Shown in pieces: positions 56,069-64,000 of a stretch of 64,000 nucleotides of DNA. The position numbers and the translations under genes are program-made. The notes beneath the pieces are model-generated. The model was not told the origin of the DNA. It ran no database searches and worked only from the letters and a program-made list of their open reading frames with translations. The first letter of the stretch is position 1, and the number at the start of each line of letters is the position of its first letter. This stretch comes from Pseudomonas abietaniphila. Lineage in GTDB: Bacteria > Pseudomonadota > Gammaproteobacteria > Pseudomonadales > Pseudomonadaceae. The stretch lies in assembly GCF_900100795.1 (NCBI RefSeq), contig NZ_FNCO01000003.1, forward strand, positions 248,001 through 312,000, written 5' to 3'.

Positions 56069-57085
56069 TCAGGACGCGGTCATCTTGAAAATCCCCTGCG
56101 CGTTGCTGCTGTCGAAGTTCAGGTCGATCTTGCCGTTGTCCGGGTCGATCTTGCGCTGAATGAACTCCACAAACGATCCCGGCACCGTGTGCGTTCTGAC
56201 GATACCGTCGGCATCCAGCAGGTCGCGGCTCACGGTGCAGGCTTTGTAGGCCGTCTGCATGACGCGTCCTGACCCCGATACCTCAATGCTGTCCTTCATT
56301 GGTCGCTCGCGCCGAATCTGTTCTTGAACCGTGGCTTCCAGGTGCTCGACCCGATCGGTCAGGTGGTTGAAGCTGTTGCCCTCGGTGGCGATCCAGGCCA
56401 TTTCAGCGCTTTCGCTGAGCAACTGGCGGTAATCGTCTTCCCGCACGACACCGTGTTGGCGGCCGAAGGCGCGATACAGGCTCGGCAGCAGCCGAGTGGC
56501 TTCTTCGAGGCTGCAATGACGGGTCAATTGCAGGCGCTTGAGGATGCTCAGGTCTTCGTGGCTCAGCGGATCGCGGCTTGAGCCAACGACGCGGCTGACA
56601 GCGTTCTGGAACGCTTCGCTCAGGCGACCGGGGTGCAGTTCGGACACGAAAAACTGGGCGATGTCTTCCGGCAGGTCCATCTGGCGATAGCCCCAACCGG
56701 TCATGTTCAGTTTGGTCAGCGGATAAGTGCGTACATCGGTGAAACCCAAGGGCTCCAACAGACGGGAAAACGCCAGACGACCCCGTGGCAGCTCGCCGTT
56801 CTGCACCCAGTCCACGGTGCGGATGGCGCCGTGATCGAACACCACCTTGCGGCCGCTCTCGTGTTGCTCATCCACGTAACGAAGGCCGTCCGGCACCGCG
56901 TCGACCAGCTTGCGGAACAGGCACAGGTTCAGCGCCTCGGCGAGCCACACACGATGAATCGCGTCCTCGCTCCAGGAGAAGCTGTGCAGCGCCTGAGGGA
57001 CTTCCACACGGTGTTCGAGCCAGTCAGCAGCGGGCTGGCCAACGGTAGAAGCGACGAGAGAGAAGAGGCCTTGGAAAGCAGTCAT
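56069..57085 (-). CDS. DUF1338 protein (2-oxoadipate dioxygenase/decarboxylase type, short form)
   Basis: Codes for 338 residues from the ATG at 57085. The family's metal and substrate residues appear to be kept: His85 and Arg89 (VFDHGAIRT, the HxxxR motif), His241 (SFNHLTDRV) and Glu307 (GSFVEFIQRK). The well-studied Pseudomonas putida member HglS (about 464 residues) turns 2-oxoadipate into 2-hydroxyglutarate in lysine breakdown; this protein is much shorter, so the substrate may differ. It stands between azu and nadE, near amaA and amaB. Confidence 0.82.
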   Translation of the reverse strand: MTAFQGLFSLVASTVGQPAADWLEHRVEVPQALHSFSWSEDAIHRVWLAEALNLCLFRKLVDAVPDGLRYVDEQHESGRKVVFDHGAIRTVDWVQNGELPRGRLAFSRLLEPLGFTDVRTYPLTKLNMTGWGYRQMDLPEDIAQFFVSELHPGRLSEAFQNAVSRVVGSSRDPLSHEDLSILKRLQLTRHCSLEEATRLLPSLYRAFGRQHGVVREDDYRQLLSESAEMAWIATEGNSFNHLTDRVEHLEATVQEQIRRERPMKDSIEVSGSGRVMQTAYKACTVSRDLLDADGIVRTHTVPGSFVEFIQRKIDPDNGKIDLNFDSSNAQGIFKMTAS

Positions 57086-57230
57086 GGGTAGCGGCTCTGG
57101 GCGAGAAGGTCAGGACGCTATGTAAGCCTCGATGGCGAGCGCCATCAAGCGAAAAAAAACGACGGGTTCATTCCGTTTCAGAATGAACGGGGATTTCTGC
57201 TGCTGTCATGACACCCCGCCAATCCAACAT

Positions 57231-57261
57231 AGGCGCGCGCCCAGACCAAGCGCGCGCCTAC
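57231..57261. repeat. GC-rich inverted repeat between DUF1338 and nadE
   Basis: TAGGCGCGCGC (57231-57241) and GCGCGCGCCTA (57251-57261) form a perfect 11-bp stem with a 9-base loop. It starts 13 bases after the nadE stop codon (minus strand) and could end its transcript, but no T-run follows. It resembles a short degenerate REP. Confidence 0.6.
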
Positions 57262-57273
57262 AAAAGCGAAGCG

Positions 57274-58101
57274 TTACGGCGCGTAAGGCAGGTCGCGCTT
57301 GTGCTGGGTTTTGCGGTAGGTGTTGACGATGATGTCGTACGCTTCCTGACGCAGCGGCTCGCCATGCAGGAAGGCATCGATCTCGGCATAGGTCACGCCG
57401 TGGGATGCTTCGTCCGGTTTGCCGGGCATCAGGTCCTCGAGGTCAGCAGTTGGAACTTTCTCGACCAGGTTCTCCGGCGCGCCGAAGTGGCGGGCGATGG
57501 CGCGCACCTGGTTTTTCACCAGACCGCTCAGCGGCGCGAGGTCGCAGGCGCCGTCACCGAACTTGGTGAAGAAGCCCATGACTGCCTCCGCCGCGTGGTC
57601 GGTGCCAATCACCAGGCCGCCGCGAACGCCAGCGATGGTGTACTGCGCGACCATGCGCGTGCGCGCTTTGACGTTACCTTTGACAAAATCCACGGCCGCA
57701 TCGGACTGGCCTTCGAAGGCTTTCACCTGCTCCACCAGCGCCTTGACGGAGGGCGCGATGTCCACCGTGTGACGCTCGTCCGGGTTGATGAAATCAACCG
57801 AGGCAGTGGCTTCGTGCTCGTCGTGCTGAACGTGATACGGCAGGCGCACGGCGATGAACTGATAGGCGGTGTCACCCGTGCTTTCACGCAGTTCCTTCAC
57901 GGCGCGCTGCGCCATCAGGCCCGCGGTCAACGAGTCGACGCCGCCACTGATGCCCAGCACCAGGACTTTCAGGCGGGCGTTCTGCAGGCAGTCCTTGATG
58001 AACTGGACGCGGCGCGCGACTTCGGCTTCCAGTTCACCCTGGTTGCCGAATGGGGCCTGGACCTTGAGCGCCTTGGCGATCTCGAGCTGTACGGCTTGCA
58101 T
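57274..58101 (-). CDS. nadE: NH3-dependent NAD(+) synthetase
   Basis: Codes for 275 residues from the ATG at 58101. The ATP pyrophosphatase P-loop is SGGVDS (52-57); [39 protein letters not shown] is the family core. There is no glutaminase domain, so ammonia is the nitrogen source. It makes NAD from deamido-NAD. It is 62 bases downstream of pncB on the same strand, so the two form a salvage operon. Confidence 0.97.
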   Translation of the reverse strand: MQAVQLEIAKALKVQAPFGNQGELEAEVARRVQFIKDCLQNARLKVLVLGISGGVDSLTAGLMAQRAVKELRESTGDTAYQFIAVRLPYHVQHDEHEATASVDFINPDERHTVDIAPSVKALVEQVKAFEGQSDAAVDFVKGNVKARTRMVAQYTIAGVRGGLVIGTDHAAEAVMGFFTKFGDGACDLAPLSGLVKNQVRAIARHFGAPENLVEKVPTADLEDLMPGKPDEASHGVTYAEIDAFLHGEPLRQEAYDIIVNTYRKTQHKRDLPYAP

Positions 58102-58163
58102 GATTTACTCCTTATGCAGAAGAAGAAAAATAGGCATGAAAAAGGGTGCGAGGGGTGCTCGAG

Positions 58164-59363
58164 TCAAGCTGGCACCTTGAATACGTGACGCAGGTAAGAC
58201 ACGAATTCAGGGTCTTTGCACTGCGTCTTGCCCGGTTCATCGGAAATCTTCGCCACAGGCTGGCCTGCACAGGCGGTCATCTTGAGCACGATGCTCATGG
58301 GCTCGATGCCCGGCACATCGGCGGTCAGGTTGGTGCCAATGCCGAAGCTGACGTTGATCCGACCGCGCAGTGCGCGAAATATTTCCAGCGCTTTGGGCAG
58401 GTTCAGGCCGTCGGAAAACACCAGGGTTTTGGTCATCGGATCAATGCCGAGCTTCTGGTAGTGCTTGATGCATTTCTCGGCCCACTGCACGGGATCGCCC
58501 GAGTCATGGCGCAAACCGTCGAAGAGTTTGGCGAAGAACAGGTCGAAATCGCCGAGGAAGGCGTCGGTGGTAATGCAGTCGGTCAGCGCGATGCCGAGCA
58601 GGCCGCGGTATTCACGCACCCAGCAGTCGAGCGCGGCGATCTGGCTGTCGATCAGGCGCGGGCCCAGTTGCTGATGCGCCATGATCCATTCGTGGGCCAT
58701 GGTGCCAAGTGGCTTTAGATCGAATTTGCGGGCCAGGTGCACATTGCTGGTGCCGACGAACTGACCGGGAAAGTCTTTCTTCAGCACCGAGACCACGTCT
58801 TCCTGCACGGCGAAGGAAAAGCGCCGACGGGTACCGAAATCAGCCACCTTGAGTTCGGCCAGCTCATCGGGCGTGGCAGAGGCCGTCAGCCAGTCGAACT
58901 TGCGATACAGCTGATCGCGCGCCTGAACCAGCAGGGTGTTGGGGTTGCGGTAGCGATTGCGCACTTCGCTGACGATGGCAAGGATCGGCACTTCGAAGAG
59001 GATTACGTGCAGCCATGGGCCGGCGAGGCGGATGGTCAGCTCGTCGTTCTCGATGCTGGTTTGCACGTACCGCAGGTTGAAGCGGAACAGGCCGAGGAAG
59101 CGCAGAAAATCCGGCTTCATGAAAGTGATGCGTTCCAGAAAGCCGGTTTCTTCAACGCTCAGGGACAGATCGCAGAGCTGTTCGATCTGGTGGCGTATTT
59201 CCTTCAGATAAGGCCGCAAATCTTCACTGTTACGGCAGCGAAACTCCCATTCAACGTCGACGTTGGGGTAGTTGTGCAGCACAGCCTGCATCATGCTCAG
59301 CTTGTAGAGGTCGGTATCGAGCAGGTTCTGCACGATGCGATCCGCGAAAGCGCTCTCACTCAT
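58164..59363 (-). CDS. pncB: Nicotinate phosphoribosyltransferase
   Basis: Codes for 399 residues from the ATG at 59363 ([41 protein letters not shown]) with GGAG upstream; a longer reading to 59414 has no good ribosome site. Family motifs: [36 protein letters not shown] with the phosphohistidine-type His, and [11 protein letters not shown]. It makes nicotinate mononucleotide in NAD salvage and is upstream of nadE. Confidence 0.97.
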   Translation of the reverse strand: MSESAFADRIVQNLLDTDLYKLSMMQAVLHNYPNVDVEWEFRCRNSEDLRPYLKEIRHQIEQLCDLSLSVEETGFLERITFMKPDFLRFLGLFRFNLRYVQTSIENDELTIRLAGPWLHVILFEVPILAIVSEVRNRYRNPNTLLVQARDQLYRKFDWLTASATPDELAELKVADFGTRRRFSFAVQEDVVSVLKKDFPGQFVGTSNVHLARKFDLKPLGTMAHEWIMAHQQLGPRLIDSQIAALDCWVREYRGLLGIALTDCITTDAFLGDFDLFFAKLFDGLRHDSGDPVQWAEKCIKHYQKLGIDPMTKTLVFSDGLNLPKALEIFRALRGRINVSFGIGTNLTADVPGIEPMSIVLKMTACAGQPVAKISDEPGKTQCKDPEFVSYLRHVFKVPA

Positions 59364-59550
59364 TGTGTCGCTCCAGCCAGCAGCGGCCGCCAGGGTGCGG
59401 CCCATGGAATTCAAGTCGGTGTCGCATACAACCTTGTGGCAACGCCTGGTGTTGGCTCCAGGCCACTACGTCCGGTCTGTTATTGACGATGATGGACATA
59501 ATGCCAGCGCAGAGCGGGTTGGGGCAGAAATGTTTGGTTGTATGGTTTTC

Positions 59551-59688
59551 CTGTCGGAGCGTGGCTTGTCCCGCGATCTGCCGGAAACCGGCAGCAAACC
59601 CATGCGACCTCGGCATATCAGGAAGACCTCATTTACCGGTTTTGCTGCCGCTACGCAGCAGATCGCGGGACAAGCCACGCTCCTACAG
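59551..59688. repeat. Long nested REPIN between pncB and the LysR gene
   Basis: Outer arms CTGTCGGAGCGTGGCTTGTCC... (59551-59581) and its inverse (59658-59688) differ at one or two bases. A second, inner pair (CCGGCAGCAAACC at about 59588-59600 and GGTTTTGCTGCCG at about 59638-59650) nests inside, so the region could fold into a cruciform of about 138 bases. It belongs to the GCTTGTCCCGCGAT REP subtype. Confidence 0.85.
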
Positions 59689-59706
59689 GTATCACGTGAA
59701 CGGGCT

Positions 59707-60612
59707 TCACTGCGGCGTAGGCTGATCCAGCTGCTCCAGCATCCACTCCACGAATACACGAATCTTCGGCACTTCGGCCGCATGTTCCGGGTACGCCAGG
59801 TAGTAGGCGTCGCGGCTGGGGAGCGCGTGCGGCCAGGGAATGATCAGCTTGTCGTCTGCCAGCTCTTCCTCGACCAGAAACTTTGGCAGCAGCGCGACGC
59901 CGCAGCCGACCTGTGCCGCACGGATGCACATGTAAAAGGTCTCGAAGCGCGGGCCGTGGTAGCTGTGTTCGGTCTGATAACCCTGATCCTCGAACCATTC
60001 ATGCCAGGCCTGCGGGCGATGGGCGTTCTGCAGCAGCACGAGGTCGGCCAGTTGTGTGGGGTCGGTGAAAGGCGTGTCGGGCAGGCTGCCCGGCGCGCAA
60101 ACAGGGACCAGTTCCTCGCTGAACAGCTTCACGCTTTCTGCACCCGGGCGCGCGCCCTGACCGAAATAGAACGACATGTCGCAGCGGTTCTGCGCCAGAT
60201 CGTCGCTTTCCTGTTCGTTGACCAGGTCCAGGTGTATGTGCGGATGACGCAGGCGCCAGCCTTTGAGGCGTGGGACCAGCCAGCGTGCGCCGAAGGTCGA
60301 CGGCGTGGACACGCGCAGGACCTCGGTTTCGCCGCCGTAGGAGCGCAGAAAGTGCGTGGACATCTCCATCTGCGTGAGCACCTTGCGCACTTCGGCCAGG
60401 TATAACGCACCGGCGGGCGTCAGTTGCAGGCGTCGACGCACGCGCCTGAACAACAGGTGCTGGACGAGTTCTTCGAGTTGCGCCACTTGCTTGCTGACCG
60501 CACTTTGAGTGAGGTTCAGCTCTTCAGCGGCGCGGGTAAAACTCAAGTGCCGGGTCACCGCTTCGAAACATTGCAGTGCCGTGACGGAAGGCAGGTGGCG
60601 TTTGTTCAGCAT
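59707..60612 (-). CDS. LysR-family regulator, divergent from amaB (AmaR-like)
   Basis: Codes for 301 residues from the ATG at 60612. The N-terminal winged helix (about 6-65) reads LPSVTALQCFEAVTRHLSFTRAAEELNLTQSAVSKQVAQLEE, of the GcvA type. The effector domain follows (about 92-295). It is divergent from amaB with a 174-base gap, the standard place for a regulator of the amaBA genes; lysine-pathway control by a LysR protein next to amaB is known in Pseudomonas. The inducer is not shown by sequence. Confidence 0.88.
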   Translation of the reverse strand: MLNKRHLPSVTALQCFEAVTRHLSFTRAAEELNLTQSAVSKQVAQLEELVQHLLFRRVRRRLQLTPAGALYLAEVRKVLTQMEMSTHFLRSYGGETEVLRVSTPSTFGARWLVPRLKGWRLRHPHIHLDLVNEQESDDLAQNRCDMSFYFGQGARPGAESVKLFSEELVPVCAPGSLPDTPFTDPTQLADLVLLQNAHRPQAWHEWFEDQGYQTEHSYHGPRFETFYMCIRAAQVGCGVALLPKFLVEEELADDKLIIPWPHALPSRDAYYLAYPEHAAEVPKIRVFVEWMLEQLDQPTPQ

Positions 60613-60786
60613 ATTCAGGCCTGTTAAGCGTCAGCATGAAAAAACGGAATGATATCTCGCTTAAACGTCGTTTGTTGGACTGACTGAGTCCAGCTATTAC
60701 TAGAGCCTGACGCGATGACCCATGCCTGCACAGAATCCCACCATTGCGCATTCGTGTGTACGGCTCAACAGAATCCAGGAGAAATC

Positions 60787-62277
60787 ATGCTTAACGACCT
60801 TCTATCCCGCCTCGGTGTCGACCCTGCCCTTTATCAGAAAGGCGACAAGCCTGTTCACACGCCGATCGATGGTAGCCAGGTCGCTTCGGTGAGTTGGGAA
60901 GGTGCCGCCGAAGTCGAGCAGCGCATCACCCGCGCCGAGCACGCGTTCGATGCCTGGCGCAAAGTGCCTGCCCCGCGTCGCGGTGAGCTGATTCGTCTGT
61001 TCGGTGAAGCCCTGCGCAAGCACAAGGCCGATCTGGGTGAACTGGTGTCCTGGGAAGCCGGCAAGATCACCCAGGAAGGTTTGGGTGAAGTGCAGGAAAT
61101 GATCGACATCTGCGACTTCGCGGTCGGCCTGTCCCGTCAGATGTACGGCCTGACCATCGCCTCCGAGCGTCCGGGTCACCACATGCGTGAAACCTGGCAT
61201 CCGCTGGGCGTGGTCGGCGTGATCAGCGCGTTCAATTTCCCGGTCGCGGTCTGGTCATGGAACACCGCGCTGGCACTGGTGTGCGGTAACTCCGTGATCT
61301 GGAAGCCGTCCGAAAAGACCCCGCTGACCGCACTGGCCTGCCAGGCGCTGTTCGATCGCGTTGCGGCTGAGTTTTCTGACGCGCCGCAGTTCCTGGCACA
61401 GTGCGTGGTCGGTGGTCGTGAAGCGGGCGAAGCGCTGGTGGACGACGCACGTGTTGCGCTCATCAGCGCCACCGGCAGCACGCGCATGGGCCGTGAAGTC
61501 GCGCCGAAGATTGCTGCCCGTTTCGCTCGCAGCATCCTGGAACTGGGCGGCAACAACGCCATGATCCTGACCCCGAGCGCCGACCTGGACCTGGCCGTGC
61601 GCGCCGTCCTGTTCAGCGCCGTCGGCACGGCGGGTCAGCGTTGCACCACGCTGCGTCGCTTGATCGCGCATTCGTCGGTCAAGGCCGAGTTCGTCGAGCG
61701 TCTGAAAGCGGCTTACGCCAAGGTCCGCATCGGTCATCCGCTGGAAGGCAATCTGGTAGGTCCGCTGATCGACAAGCAAAGCTACGAAAACATGCAGGAA
61801 GCGCTGGAACAGGCTCTGAGCGAAGGCGGCAAGGTGTTCGGCGGCAAGCGCCAGTTGGCAGACAAATTCCCGAACGCGTATTACGTCTCGCCTGCCATCG
61901 TAGAGATGCCAGAGCAAAGCGACGTCGTGCGCAGCGAAACCTTCGCGCCGATTCTGTACGTGGTCGGTTATGACGAATTCACTGATGCCGTGCGCCTGAA
62001 CAATGACGTGCCACAAGGCCTGTCTTCGTGCATCTTCACCACCGACGTGCGTGAAGCCGAGCAGTTCATCTCCGCGCTGGGCAGTGACTGCGGCATCGCC
62101 AACGTCAACATTGGCCCAAGTGGTGCAGAGATCGGCGGCGCGTTCGGCGGCGAGAAGGAAACCGGTGGTGGTCGTGAATCCGGTTCGGATTCGTGGAAAG
62201 GCTACATGCGTCGCCAGACCGCAACCGTGAACTACTCCCGCGAGTTGCCGCTGGCGCAGGGTATTACCTTCGATTGA
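60787..62277 (+). CDS. amaB: L-2-aminoadipate 6-semialdehyde (piperideine-6-carboxylate) dehydrogenase
   Basis: Codes for 496 residues from the ATG at 60787 with CAGGAGAAA upstream. It is an ALDH7-type dehydrogenase: FNFPVAVWSWNTALALVCGNSVIWKPSEKTPLT, catalytic Glu252 (LELGGNNA) and catalytic Cys286 (TAGQRCTTLRRL), and GGAFGGEKETGGGRESGSDSWKGYMRR at the end. It oxidises the semialdehyde from pipecolate to 2-aminoadipate with NAD+ in lysine breakdown. A REPIN separates it from amaA. Confidence 0.93.
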   Translation: MLNDLLSRLGVDPALYQKGDKPVHTPIDGSQVASVSWEGAAEVEQRITRAEHAFDAWRKVPAPRRGELIRLFGEALRKHKADLGELVSWEAGKITQEGLGEVQEMIDICDFAVGLSRQMYGLTIASERPGHHMRETWHPLGVVGVISAFNFPVAVWSWNTALALVCGNSVIWKPSEKTPLTALACQALFDRVAAEFSDAPQFLAQCVVGGREAGEALVDDARVALISATGSTRMGREVAPKIAARFARSILELGGNNAMILTPSADLDLAVRAVLFSAVGTAGQRCTTLRRLIAHSSVKAEFVERLKAAYAKVRIGHPLEGNLVGPLIDKQSYENMQEALEQALSEGGKVFGGKRQLADKFPNAYYVSPAIVEMPEQSDVVRSETFAPILYVVGYDEFTDAVRLNNDVPQGLSSCIFTTDVREAEQFISALGSDCGIANVNIGPSGAEIGGAFGGEKETGGGRESGSDSWKGYMRRQTATVNYSRELPLAQGITFD

Positions 62278-62303
62278 TCCAGTAAGGTAAGTGCTGCCCG
62301 TTG

Positions 62304-62390
62304 TAGGAGCGCGCTTGCCCGCGATTGCGGAATGTCAGTAGGCGTCAACGTCTCTGAACCACCGCAATCGCGGGCAAGCGCGCTCCTACA
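62304..62390. repeat. REPIN with 28-bp perfect arms between amaB and amaA
   Basis: The arm 62304-62331 (GTAGGAGCGCGCTTGCCCGC..., ending ATTGCGG) and its exact inverse at 62363-62390. The loop is about 31 bases. It is the longest perfect stem in the window and lies inside the amaBA transcript if the two genes are one operon. Confidence 0.93.
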
Positions 62391-62417
62391 AGTATTGCCC
62401 TGCAGCACATGGTTAAT

Positions 62418-62454
62418 GATCGTGCCCACTCTCTGCGTGGGCATGGGAACGATC
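62418..62454. repeat. Pseudomonas-type CCCAC...GTGGG hairpin
   Basis: GATCGT (62418-62423) and ACGATC (62449-62454) enclose GCCCAC / GTGGGC. It is a variant of the widespread Pseudomonas repeat of the form CGTTCCCACGCTCTGCGTGGGAA. It lies 30 bases upstream of amaA. Confidence 0.7.
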
Positions 62455-62484
62455 GGTAGACGTGTCTCTTTTCGAGGTTTTGCG

Positions 62485-63768
62485 ATGCCGCTACGCGAAG
62501 AATGTCTGTGGGAAACGTTGACGCCGCAGAGGCCTGAGGCGCCAGCGTTGAAAGGGGAAGTGAGCGCCGATGTGTGCGTGATCGGCGCAGGCATCACGGG
62601 GTTGTCGGCGGCGATTCATCTGCTCGAACAGGGCAAGACAGTCGCCATCGTCGAAGCTCATCGCACCGGGCAGGGTGGCTCGGGACGTAACGTTGGGCTG
62701 GTCAACGCCGGGCTGTGGATTCCGCCTGACGAGATCGAGGCGGGTTTCGGTGAAAAAGTCGGCAGCCAGCTCAACACCATGCTCGGCAATGCGCCGTCGC
62801 TGGTGTTCAGCCTGATCGAAAAGTACGGCATCGATTGCCAGGCGACCCGCAAGGGCACGTTGCACATGGCGCACAACGCCAAGGGCGAAATTGACCTTCG
62901 CAGCCGCGAAGAACAATGGAAACGGCGCGGCGCTCCGATTGAGTTGCTCACCGGCAAGGCCTGTCAGGAAGCGACCGGCACGAAAGAAATCACCGCCGCC
63001 TTGCTCGACCATCGTGCCGGCACGATCAACCCGATGGCCTACACCAGCGGCCTCGCAGAAGCCGCGTCCCGTCTGGGCGGCCAGCGTTTCGACCACTCGC
63101 CGGTCAAGCGCCTGGAACGTCAGGGGCAGCGCTGGTGTGTGATCACCGAACACGGATCGGTCATCGCCGATCAAGTGGTGATTGCGTCCAACGCCTATAC
63201 CGAAGGTGAATGGACCGACCTGCGTCGCAACTTCTTTCCCGGTTATTACTATCAGGTCGCCTCGGCACCGCTGACCGAAGACGCTGCGCAGCAAATCCTG
63301 CCCGGCGGCCAAGGCTCGTGGGACACTCGTCAGGTGCTGAGCAGCATTCGCCGCGATGCCGATGGCCGCCTGTTGCTGGGCAGTCTGGGTAACGGCAATC
63401 AAAAACCGACCTGGTTCCTGAAAGCGTGGGCCGACCGTGTGCAGCAGCACTATTTTCCGTACCTGAAAAAGGTCGACTGGGAATGCACCTGGACCGGCTG
63501 CATCGCGTTTACGCCCGATCATCTCCTGCGCATGTTCGAGCCTGCACCAGGACTGGTCGCGGTGACCGGTTACAACGGCCGTGGCAACACCACCGGCACG
63601 GTGGTCGGTAAAGCATTCGCGGATTATTTGTGCAGCGGCGATGCGTCTGTTCTGCCGATTCCCTTCGCCAGCATGCAGCCGCTCTCGGTCATTGGTTTAA
63701 GAAGCTCTTTATATGAGGCTGGCTTTTCGCTATACCATGCAGGGCAGTGCCTCAGAATTGTGATCTGA
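62485..63768 (+). CDS. amaA: L-pipecolate oxidase (FAD-dependent)
   Basis: Codes for 427 residues from the ATG at 62485 with GAGG upstream; the long in-frame extension to 62332 crosses the REPIN and is not coding. The FAD-binding GAGITGLSAA is at residues 34-43, with the DAO-fold motifs GSGRNVGLVNAGLW and TGYNGRGNTTGTVVGKAFADYL. It oxidises pipecolate to piperideine-6-carboxylate, the substrate of AmaB, using FAD. The last 20 residues are hydrophobic and may associate with the membrane. Confidence 0.92.
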   Translation: MPLREECLWETLTPQRPEAPALKGEVSADVCVIGAGITGLSAAIHLLEQGKTVAIVEAHRTGQGGSGRNVGLVNAGLWIPPDEIEAGFGEKVGSQLNTMLGNAPSLVFSLIEKYGIDCQATRKGTLHMAHNAKGEIDLRSREEQWKRRGAPIELLTGKACQEATGTKEITAALLDHRAGTINPMAYTSGLAEAASRLGGQRFDHSPVKRLERQGQRWCVITEHGSVIADQVVIASNAYTEGEWTDLRRNFFPGYYYQVASAPLTEDAAQQILPGGQGSWDTRQVLSSIRRDADGRLLLGSLGNGNQKPTWFLKAWADRVQQHYFPYLKKVDWECTWTGCIAFTPDHLLRMFEPAPGLVAVTGYNGRGNTTGTVVGKAFADYLCSGDASVLPIPFASMQPLSVIGLRSSLYEAGFSLYHAGQCLRIVI

Positions 63769-64000
63769 GGCGAAATATCTGTCATAAAACGACGCTTTTT
63801 CGCGCATCCACTAACCTGAAATGGTGCGTCCCGTAGCGGTCCCGCACCGACGGTGTGCAGTTCGGTGACGCAGGCTGTAACAACAGGGTTGTACAGGTCA
63901 GGTCGCTGTGGTTGCGCGGTTAACTCGGGAGGGTTGCTCTTTAAAAGTCGCAGGGTTGCACCTTGCGCGGTTTAGACGGTTGCACGCCCAGTAAAAAAGG
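63769..64000. other. Non-coding 232 bases at the right edge (leader of next gene)
   Basis: No open frame of note lies here. The region has several GGGTTGC and GGTTGCAC runs and a CTTTAAAAG box, and ends with GTAAAAAAGG, which looks like a ribosome site for a gene starting just beyond the window. No terminator hairpin with a T-run is visible after amaA. Confidence 0.4.

Noticed and set aside
62332..62484. N-terminal extension of amaA
   Set aside because: The extension is translated from the REPIN and another hairpin; the FAD-binding domain follows normally from the ATG at 62485.

Overview
The window is a gene-dense chromosomal segment of a Pseudomonas species, most likely from the fluorescent group. 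The evidence is the gene order, the protein sequences and the Pseudomonas-type REP hairpins. It runs from the 3' end of parE to the leader of a gene beyond the right edge. About 49 protein genes (one cut by the window edge) and two tRNA genes are supported. No prophage, insertion sequence, CRISPR array or rRNA operon is visible.

Region 1 (1-13.4 kb): the end of parE, a phytase-like periplasmic protein, a membrane-anchored retropepsin-like protease, parC and a PqiC-type lipoprotein. A YtjB/Smp-family membrane protein and serB lie back to back. They are followed by a PilZ-like protein, psd, a rhodanese (rhdA) and an HDOD protein, all on the minus strand. Region 2 (13.4-32.5 kb): motAB behind a clear FliA (sigma-28) promoter, rsgA and orn divergent, a TRIC-type channel gene and queG. 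Then comes the long conserved superoperon nnrD-tsaE-amiB-mutL-miaA-hfq-hflX-hflK-hflC, followed by hisZ and purA. Most joints in the nnrD-to-miaA block overlap by 1 to 28 bases.

Region 3 (32.5-42.6 kb): a chemoreceptor, two tandem tRNA-Leu(CAG) genes with duplicated terminators, rnr-rlmB, the ribosomal operon rpsF-rpsR-(membrane protein)-rplI, and dnaB. Region 4 (42.6-54.8 kb) is more accessory: a lone alginate-lyase-family enzyme, a YgiQ radical SAM protein, an orphan Hcp, a small membrane-protein locus, and a three-gene cluster. That cluster encodes a transglutaminase-DUF2126 fusion, a circularly permuted ATP-grasp/alpha-E fusion and a second transglutaminase. It looks like a peptide or amide ligation and processing system of unknown product and is the best candidate for undescribed biology here.

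Region 5 (54.8-64 kb): REPIN-flanked small genes and azurin, a short DUF1338 (2-oxoadipate dioxygenase-type) enzyme, the NAD salvage pair pncB-nadE, and a LysR regulator divergent from amaB and amaA. AmaA (pipecolate oxidase) and AmaB (2-aminoadipate semialdehyde dehydrogenase) are consecutive steps of lysine breakdown to 2-aminoadipate. The DUF1338 enzyme family acts two steps later, so this end of the window may be a lysine catabolic neighbourhood. About nine REP/REPIN hairpins occupy many of the intergenic gaps.
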